Assembly: GCA_023264735.1 (NCBI GenBank)
Contig: JAHFVD010000058.1
Span: forward strand, 1 to 48,009
Direction of reading: 5' to 3'
Length of the DNA stretch: 48,009 nucleotides
Source: Mycobacterium sp.
Lineage (GTDB): Bacteria; Actinomycetota; Actinomycetes; Mycobacteriales; Mycobacteriaceae
Part shown: one piece after another, positions 43,490-48,009 of the stretch
How the letters are laid out: each line of letters opens with the position of its first letter
How positions within the stretch are numbered: position 1 is the first letter of the stretch
Notes under the pieces: generated by a model
Database searches by the model: none
What the model was told of the DNA's origin: nothing
The model's input: only the letters and a program-made list of their open reading frames with translations
Translations under genes and position numbers: made by a program

Positions 43490-43753
43490 ATGTTGAAGCT
43501 GCTCCTGGTGCTCATCGCCGCGTGTGCGACGGCCGAGCTGTTTTGGTGGATCGTCGGCATCGCGGCGGTTGTCGGTGTCGTCTGGTACGTCTCGCGGGGC
43601 TACCGCGCTGCTGCGGCCGAGGAACGTGCCGAGCGCCTTGAATCGCGCCGGCGCGCACAGGCACTGGCGGCCGACGCCGACCGAGAACACCGGCTCGTGC
43701 TGGCCGACGACGACCGCGGCTACTACGGCCAGTTTCCGCCGACCGTCACCTGA
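43490..43753 (+). CDS. Small phage membrane protein, 87 residues
   Basis: ATG 43490. Two adjoining hydrophobic segments at the N-terminus (MLKLLLVLIAACATAELFWW, IVGIAAVVGVVWYVSRG) precede a charged Ala/Arg helix. Last of the plus-strand cluster, before a bidirectional terminator. Confidence 0.6.
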   Translation: MLKLLLVLIAACATAELFWWIVGIAAVVGVVWYVSRGYRAAAAEERAERLESRRRAQALAADADREHRLVLADDDRGYYGQFPPTVT

Positions 43754-43783
43754 CCGCGGCCAGCGCCGCGGCCGGACGCAGAA

Positions 43784-43818
43784 AATCGCCCCGCCACCCG
43801 AAAGGTGACGGGGCGATT
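43784..43818. terminator. Bidirectional hairpin terminator
   Basis: Arms AATCGCCCCGCCACC and GGTGACGGGGCGATT pair at 14 of 15 positions around a CGAAA loop. They lie between the convergent 87-residue and 118-residue genes. A-rich upstream and T-containing flanks support termination in both directions. Confidence 0.75.
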
Positions 43819-43868
43819 CCCGGAGAGAACGTCAGGCTACGACGCGGCCCGACAGCGCGCTATTCACC

Positions 43869-44225
43869 TCACAGCTGATGGGTGAGCGCATCGGGGACAG
43901 CGGGCGGGTCGTTCGATCGGTCACCACCAAGCCAGGACAGCATGTCGCGGATGTGCCGCATGGCGATTCGCAGCAGCTCCCGGGTCTCAGCGTGCTGCCG
44001 CTGCTCGCTCACGAGTGCGGTCTTCACCGTGCCGAGCTCGCGTTCGAGCGACGCGATTCTCGTGTCTTGGGCCTCGACGACCTTCTCCAATCCGGTCAGG
44101 CTCGCTTCGAAAGCATCGATCTTGTTGGCTTCGCTGGCAGATCTTCGGCCGAGGATCGCGGTAATCGCCGCGGCCGCGAGTGCAACGGCTGCTGACACTG
44201 CCGCGATGACCACCGGATCGCTCAT
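43869..44225 (-). CDS. Phage membrane/coiled-coil protein, 118 residues (putative second holin-like protein)
   Basis: ATG 44225 overlaps the HNH stop (ATGA). One membrane segment near the N-terminus (VVIAAVSAAVALAAAAITAI) is followed by a coiled coil (LEKVVEAQDTRIASLEREL, LVSEQRQHAETRELLRIAMR). This layout is common in lysis-cassette accessory proteins of actinobacteriophages. Last gene of the minus-strand late cluster. Confidence 0.6.
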   Translation of the reverse strand: MSDPVVIAAVSAAVALAAAAITAILGRRSASEANKIDAFEASLTGLEKVVEAQDTRIASLERELGTVKTALVSEQRQHAETRELLRIAMRHIRDMLSWLGGDRSNDPPAVPDALTHQL

Positions 44226-44698
44226 GCAGCCACCCCGACGCTATCGGTCGCCCCGACTAGTTCGCGCAGCGCGACCGCGGCGGCATCAGCCTCGTCAATA
44301 TCAGTGAAGAGTCCACCGTGGTGGACGACGCCGTTAATCCTGGTTCTGACCATCCACTTGGAGGACTGCGTGTGCCAGGTGACTCCTCGGACTCCAGACC
44401 TGGTGCCCGGGTATGGGCCTCGCCGGCGACGGGTGTTCAGCGACTTCGGGACAGCCTCGAGGTGCTCAGGGTTGACGCAGGCGGGGTTGCCGCATCCGTA
44501 GTCGGGGTTGTCGTGATCGACGACCCACTTCGTTGGGATGGGACCGACAAGAAGCTCCCAGGCAAAACGATGCGCCTGAACCAGCTTTCGGTCAACTTTG
44601 AAGCGACCGTATCCATATTGGTTGGTGTATCCGGTCCATAACCAGCAGCCATCGTCGGTCTTGTCGACGTTGGCCCAGAAACGTTCGATCGCGATCAC
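44222..44698 (-). CDS. HNH homing endonuclease with AP2-like C-terminal domain
   Basis: This 158-residue free-standing endonuclease starts with GTG 44698. The HNH part has YGYGRFKVDRKLVQAHRFAW, WVVDHDNPDYGCGN and CVNPEHLEAVPKSLN with catalytic His/Asn residues. An AP2-like DNA-binding domain follows: SGVRGVTWHTQSSKWMVRTR, then GLFTDIDEADAAAVALRE. Overlaps of 4 bp at both ends with the hydrolase and 118-residue genes show insertion without breaking translational coupling. Such genes spread by homing in phages. Confidence 0.85.
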   Translation of the reverse strand: MIAIERFWANVDKTDDGCWLWTGYTNQYGYGRFKVDRKLVQAHRFAWELLVGPIPTKWVVDHDNPDYGCGNPACVNPEHLEAVPKSLNTRRRRGPYPGTRSGVRGVTWHTQSSKWMVRTRINGVVHHGGLFTDIDEADAAAVALRELVGATDSVGVAA

Positions 44699-45087
44699 TG
44701 AGCACCTTCAACTGGTAGGTAGGCATAGTTCGTGAATTGCTTCTGATAGGCGCCGGGCCCGCCGATTTTGACGCCGCCACCTTCGCCCGATGACACCCCT
44801 CGGCCGTCGGGGAGGGTGATCGCGGTGTGGTGGTCGTTCCAGCCGATGATTAGCGCGCCTTGCTTCGTCCCGGGGACGAAGCCCCGTTCGGCCAGTTCCC
44901 TTCCCTCACTGCGAGTATCGAACCGGTCACCGAACGCCGGCCGACCGATCGCGACATTCGCGACCCACGAAGCCAAACCGGAACAATCGGTGCCCGCCGG
45001 GCTATCACCACCCGGAACATATGGCGTGCCGGTGACCTGCGAGAGCAGCAGGGAAACCGCCACCATGACCCCCGACGCCGAGATCAC
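44695..45087 (-). CDS. NlpC/P60-like peptidoglycan hydrolase of the lysis cassette
   Basis: This 130-residue protein starts with GTG 45087, overlapping the holin-like gene stop (GTGA). A short hydrophobic N-terminus (VMVAVSLLLSQVTGTP) leads to PAGTDCSGLASWVANVAIG with a candidate catalytic cysteine, and IIGWNDHHTAITLPDGRGVS with candidate histidine. The order fits NlpC/P60 cysteine peptidases that cut peptidoglycan stems. It lies beside the lysin and holin-like genes, so a lysis role is likely. Confidence 0.7.
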   Translation of the reverse strand: MISASGVMVAVSLLLSQVTGTPYVPGGDSPAGTDCSGLASWVANVAIGRPAFGDRFDTRSEGRELAERGFVPGTKQGALIIGWNDHHTAITLPDGRGVSSGEGGGVKIGGPGAYQKQFTNYAYLPVEGAQ

Positions 45088-45416
45088 GGGATGAGGTCGC
45101 CGACCCGCTTGGACAGCTCACCGCCGACGATCGGAACGCCGCGCAGTACGTCGGTGAGGACCGTCTTCGCCGCATTCTTCTGCGCATTCAGGGCGGCCTC
45201 GGCGTCCTGGAGCTTCTGGGCGTTCTTCGCGATGATGACCGCCGGGTCGGTGCTGCCATTCGAGACGCCGAAGGTGGCAATCGTGGTGGCCAGCGCGGTG
45301 GCGCTGCCTACCCACACCTGCCATTCAGGCGGTGCGTTGACGGTGAGGAGGAACGTGCCCACAGAGCCGAGCAGGGCGGCGATCGCTTTCGCGTAGTCAC
45401 GGAGCGTAGTCAGCAT
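45084..45416 (-). CDS. Holin-like membrane protein
   Basis: 110 residues from ATG 45416, 2 bp after the lysin stop. Two hydrophobic segments (AKAIAALLGSVGTFLLTV, WVGSATALATTIATFGVS) are followed by a charged helix (NAQKLQDAEAALNAQKN). Size, topology and place directly after the lysin are typical of mycobacteriophage holins, which time lysis by making membrane holes. Confidence 0.7.
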   Translation of the reverse strand: MLTTLRDYAKAIAALLGSVGTFLLTVNAPPEWQVWVGSATALATTIATFGVSNGSTDPAVIIAKNAQKLQDAEAALNAQKNAAKTVLTDVLRGVPIVGGELSKRVGDLIP

Positions 45417-45418
45417 GG

Positions 45419-46993
45419 TCAGGAGCCTTTCTTTGCGATGTACTGCTGGAGGAGTGCGGGCTGGCTGGCCTCGATTTGGGCCAGCACAGCGGTGAATCGG
45501 GCGGGGTTGGCTGCCTTGGCGTCGGACAGGATCGCCTCGGCCAGGGCGGCGTCAGCCCGCGCATCGGCCGGGGATCGGCCGGGAGTGCCGTCCAGTGCCG
45601 TCTTGGTGAGGTCCGCGGAGGCAACCTCGAGGCACAGCGCGATGCTGGCCGCGTGGCCCTTGTCGGCAGCCCACCCGGTGAAAACGGGGTGGATCAAACC
45701 GTCGCCGCTCCAGCTGAATCCGGCGCAGGTGTTGACCTTGCCCTCCTCTGCGTGACGCAACGGTGAGCGGCTCGGCCGGAAAATGCCGGCGATCTGATTC
45801 AGCAGGTTCCGGTCGTCGTCGGTGAACATGTCGTCATCTCCTATCGAGGTGAGGGTGAGGAGTTGATCGCCGAGCGCCAACGCCTGGTTGTAGACGTCTC
45901 GGCGTTCTTTTTCGCCGTTGGCGTGCCTGTTCGGGTTGTCGACCCAGGCGGGTGCGTTGACCCACTTAGACACGTTGTCGATGTCGCCACGGTCGGCGTA
46001 GTCGTTGATGCGCGGATACTTGATGGCCCACCAGTAGGCGGGGCCGAGAGCCGCCCACTTCTGATCGGCCAGCTCGTGTGGCCGGTCCCCGAAGTAGGTC
46101 GGCGTCGGGACCAAACCGAGGCTGTAGCACCACTGGGAGAACCCCAGGTAGTTTTCGAGCCAGGTCAGTTGAATCCAGGTACGGCCCTTGTACTTCCAAC
46201 GCTCATCGGTCTCGGGTCCATCGGCGATTTCCTCCGTGTAGACGAAATGTCCCGACTCGACAACCCACTGCGCGAGCGCCGCCGCGATGCGGCGGGGATT
46301 GGTGCAGTTGCCCTTACTGAGCGCAAAGGACACCAGTGGCAGGATGGCGATCGCCGTCGCGAGGGTGATGTCGGTGGCTCGCGCGAGGACGTCGGCCGCA
46401 CTGGTCGACGACGGCACTGGAGGCGCGGCGACTACCGGCGGCGGGCCTGCGGTGCCGCCGCGCCGGAAGGTTGAGAACCCGTCAGCCCGGATCTTGCGGT
46501 TGATGAAATCGAAGACCTTCGGCTCTGGTCGATCGTTCTCCTGGTCGTAGGTGTTGTAGCCCATCTGACTGTGCATTTCGTCGGCGGGATCGTCCCAGCG
46601 GCCAGCCCAGAACATGTTGCCTTCGTAGAACGCCTCCATTTCCGAAAGCGTCTGCATCTGGGCCGCGTTGAGCGAGCCTCGTTGGCGGAACGGATGGCTG
46701 TTCCAGTTGAGATCCTCCGCAGTCCCGCCGAGGTGATTTGAACCGTTGTTGCGTCCGTATCCACCGAGGACGGAGTTGCCTTCGGTCCAGGAGGCGGAGT
46801 CAGCGTCGCGCAGCGGCTCAATGTAGGCGTGCCAGTCGGCGGCCCACGCGGGCATGATGATTGCTGGCGGCCCGTCTTGGACTTGGACGGTGACATTAGC
46901 GCCAGGCACTTTGGCCCACCGGCACCCAGCTTGGTCGACTATCGGCCAGCCGTTTTCGGTGAAGCTGCTGCCGTTAACAACCCGCCTACCCAT
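45419..46993 (-). CDS. lysA: Multi-domain phage endolysin (LysA)
   Basis: This 524-residue lysin starts at ATG 46993. Residues 1-150 are an M15-type peptidase with metal ligands H87 and D94 (NHLGGTAEDLNWN) and H141 (DEMHSQMGY). Residues about 195-375 form a GH19-type glycosidase with VVESGHFVYTEEIADG (catalytic E246 candidate) and GRTWIQLTWLENYLGFS. The C-terminal 130 residues (NLLNQIAGIFRPSRSPLRHA, KVNTCAGFSWSGDGLIHPVF) are probably cell-wall binding. It degrades host peptidoglycan at lysis. It overlaps the 102-residue gene by 8 bp. Confidence 0.88.
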   Translation of the reverse strand: MGRRVVNGSSFTENGWPIVDQAGCRWAKVPGANVTVQVQDGPPAIIMPAWAADWHAYIEPLRDADSASWTEGNSVLGGYGRNNGSNHLGGTAEDLNWNSHPFRQRGSLNAAQMQTLSEMEAFYEGNMFWAGRWDDPADEMHSQMGYNTYDQENDRPEPKVFDFINRKIRADGFSTFRRGGTAGPPPVVAAPPVPSSTSAADVLARATDITLATAIAILPLVSFALSKGNCTNPRRIAAALAQWVVESGHFVYTEEIADGPETDERWKYKGRTWIQLTWLENYLGFSQWCYSLGLVPTPTYFGDRPHELADQKWAALGPAYWWAIKYPRINDYADRGDIDNVSKWVNAPAWVDNPNRHANGEKERRDVYNQALALGDQLLTLTSIGDDDMFTDDDRNLLNQIAGIFRPSRSPLRHAEEGKVNTCAGFSWSGDGLIHPVFTGWAADKGHAASIALCLEVASADLTKTALDGTPGRSPADARADAALAEAILSDAKAANPARFTAVLAQIEASQPALLQQYIAKKGS

Positions 46994-47294
46994 TCTTTGG
47001 CCGCCAGGCGTTGAGCAGCGCTCCGATGACGGGGAGCGAGTCGAGCCCGGGTATCAGGTCGACGATCGATGCGGCAGCGGCCTCACTGGTTTTCACCGCA
47101 TCGACGACGCCGCTAACGCCGGGGAGGTGTTCGATCAGGTCATCGACACCGGCCTTGACTGCCGCGCCCACAGCGACAGGAACGACCGGGAGGATCTGCC
47201 TGGCGATGATGTTGCCGATCAGTTTCTCGATGGTCGCCTGGACCTGCTCATTGGTGAGCACGGCGTCGATGAGATTGAGGAGGAATTTCTGCAT
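46986..47294 (-). CDS. Small phage protein, 102 residues
   Basis: ATG 47294 (MQKFLLNLIDAVLTNEQVQA) follows a GGAAAGG-like site. The protein is helical and mildly hydrophobic: IGNIIARQILPVVPVAVGAA and SIVDLIPGLDSLPVIGALL. No known domain. Its stop overlaps the lysin start by 8 bp, so it is part of the lysis operon; it may be a chaperone or virion protein. Confidence 0.6.
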   Translation of the reverse strand: MQKFLLNLIDAVLTNEQVQATIEKLIGNIIARQILPVVPVAVGAAVKAGVDDLIEHLPGVSGVVDAVKTSEAAAASIVDLIPGLDSLPVIGALLNAWRPKNG

Positions 47295-47297
47295 GTC

Positions 47298-47369
47298 TCA
47301 GGCCTTTCCGATGGGTGCGGTTGCATCCCCTTGGGTGGTGAGCAGCTTCGTGAACGAGGCGAAGGTCAT
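47298..47369 (-). CDS. Possible 23-residue leader-like ORF
   Basis: ATG 47369 overlaps the stop of the preceding frame (47366-47368) and reads MTFASFTKLLTTQGDATAPI to a stop at 47298-47300, 3 bp before the next start. Too short to judge; it may only couple translation. Confidence 0.3.
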   Translation of the reverse strand: MTFASFTKLLTTQGDATAPIGKA

Positions 47370-47658
47370 GAAGAACCGGCCTTCGCCGCGCCAAGCCCGC
47401 TCGACCCCTCGTCTGCGGGCGGGTAGGTGTTATCGGCGATGCCGTCGAGCCGGGTGGCCAGCGAGTAGATCCTGACGGCGTCAGCCTCCGTCAGATATCC
47501 GTTACGCAATGGCGGCCGCTGAGTGAGCCGGGCCGCCTCGAAGTAGTCCGTGTTGATCAGCTGGGCTGTCGCATTGCCAGTGCAACTGCGCGTCGGGCTT
47601 GGTAGAGGCGTGAGCGTTCGTCATGGTCGACGACTCGACCGAGGAATGTATCGATCAT
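47366..47658 (-). pseudogene. Frameshifted small phage gene
   Basis: An ATG at 47658 with GGAGG upstream reads MIDTFLGRVVDHDERSRLYQ and stops at 47557. A second, overlapping frame continues without start as QLINTDYFEAARLTQRPPLR, then NGYLTEADAVRIYSLATRLD to a stop at 47366. Joined by a one-base frameshift they make one helical protein of about 95 residues. It could be a real frameshift, a programmed -1 event or a sequence error. Confidence 0.5.
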
Positions 47659-47683
47659 GGGTGCGTAACGCCTCCTGTAATCA

Positions 47684-48009
47684 TCAGGCGGTCAGCGGTG
47701 TGTAGCGGACCCAGTCGATGAGCATGTCGGCCGGGAATTTCGTTGCCGCGGTGGGGTTTCCGCCCCACTGATTCGTTGCAACATTGAGGATCAGGTATTG
47801 CGGGTATTCGAACTGTTCCCACGGCGCGTTTTTCGCGGTGGCCGGTGTGACTTCTAGGGTGACCTTGTCGTCGACACCCATACGCACCCGGCCGGGAATG
47901 CGTTCCCACCAGTAGGTGTGATAGTTGGTGGACGTGTCGGACACGATGGTGGTGGAGTTCGCGCCATCGAGGAGCTTGGAACCCCCCGCCCCGTCATCGA
48001 CGTGGGGAA
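47684..48009 (-). CDS. C-terminal part of a GH16-like (beta-glucanase-fold) tail protein, cut by right edge
   Basis: The frame is open from the right edge to the stop at 47684. The end resembles the last strands of GH16/concanavalin-like glycosidases: NYHTYWWERIPGRVRMGVDD, then YPQYLILNVATNQWGGNPT and FPADMLIDWVRY. In a phage late cluster upstream of the lysis genes this suits a tail-tip or tail-fibre protein that binds or cuts surface glycan. The catalytic ExDxxE segment would lie outside the window. Confidence 0.65.
   Translation of the reverse strand, partial: PHVDDGAGGSKLLDGANSTTIVSDTSTNYHTYWWERIPGRVRMGVDDKVTLEVTPATAKNAPWEQFEYPQYLILNVATNQWGGNPTAATKFPADMLIDWVRYTPLTA

Larger units (their letters stand above)
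41839..48009. mobile_element. Prophage(-like) region beside tRNA-Lys, continuing past the right edge
   Basis: From the tRNA-Lys 3' end to the window edge every gene is phage-like, short, tightly packed or overlapping. A complete lysis cassette (lysin, holin-like, second hydrolase), an HNH endonuclease and a GH16-like tail protein end are on the minus strand, and five small coupled genes are on the plus strand. No integrase, repressor or second att copy is in view, so the element extends beyond 48009. tRNA genes are frequent att sites for mycobacterial phages. Confidence 0.75.

Overview
The window is high-GC actinobacterial DNA and almost certainly comes from a Mycobacterium/Mycolicibacterium-type genome. 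The long block at 18794-41838 follows the M. tuberculosis order Rv2495c-Rv2511, tRNA-His, ldtB (Rv2518c), tRNA-Lys. Proteins read as BkdA/B/C, CitE, FadE19, AccA1, AccD1, a second RbpA, LdtMt2 and Orn. Gene ends overlap by 4 bp (ATGA/GTGA) and GTG starts are common, as expected for this group. All family assignments were made by reading the translations; no database search was run.

Layout. 1-9781 is a mosaic accessory region: an edge-truncated aminoglycoside-phosphotransferase-like gene, a SAM methyltransferase, a small HAD protein, a kinase-fold protein, a squalene-cyclase-like protein, a DUF1905-PIN fusion, a HEPN/MNT toxin-antitoxin pair with two palindromic operators, a second RbpA lying between two tRNA-3'-end-like repeats, a DosR-type box ahead of a membrane protein, and a GGDEF diguanylate cyclase. 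9846-14829 (minus) is a tightly coupled four-gene operon: biuret-hydrolase-like cysteine amidase, FdrA, DUF1116 protein, and a carbamate kinase fused to the C-terminal domain of allophanate hydrolase. It looks like a pathway that converts a ureide-type N-carbamoyl compound to carbamoyl phosphate and then to ATP, and it is the best candidate here for an under-described system. 14944-18797 (plus) holds an enoyl-CoA hydratase, an ArsR-SRPBCC fusion regulator and a large secreted protein.

18794-28073 (minus) is the leucine/branched-chain keto-acid catabolic operon: accD1-accA1-fadE19-MaoC hydratase-citE-bkdA-bkdB-bkdC. A TetR regulator is divergent and a nested palindromic operator lies between. 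scoA, scoB and fadD35, which sit between accD1 and the regulator in M. tuberculosis, are absent. 28789-36496 carries small membrane proteins, an S9 peptidase, an MmpS-like protein, an MFS transporter, an SDR, a HerA-like ATPase and oligoribonuclease.

36540-41838 runs from tRNA-His to tRNA-Lys. Between the tRNAs and the conserved ldtB lies an accessory islet: a second GGDEF cyclase, two tandem genes sharing an unrecognised N-terminal module, and a decayed amidohydrolase. From about 41839 to the right edge the DNA is prophage-like and abuts tRNA-Lys. Five small coupled plus-strand genes converge on a minus-strand late cassette: GH16-like tail protein (cut by the window edge), small proteins, a multi-domain lysin, a holin-like protein, an NlpC/P60-like hydrolase, an HNH-AP2 homing endonuclease and a coiled-coil membrane protein. 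No integrase is visible, so the other end of the prophage lies outside the window.
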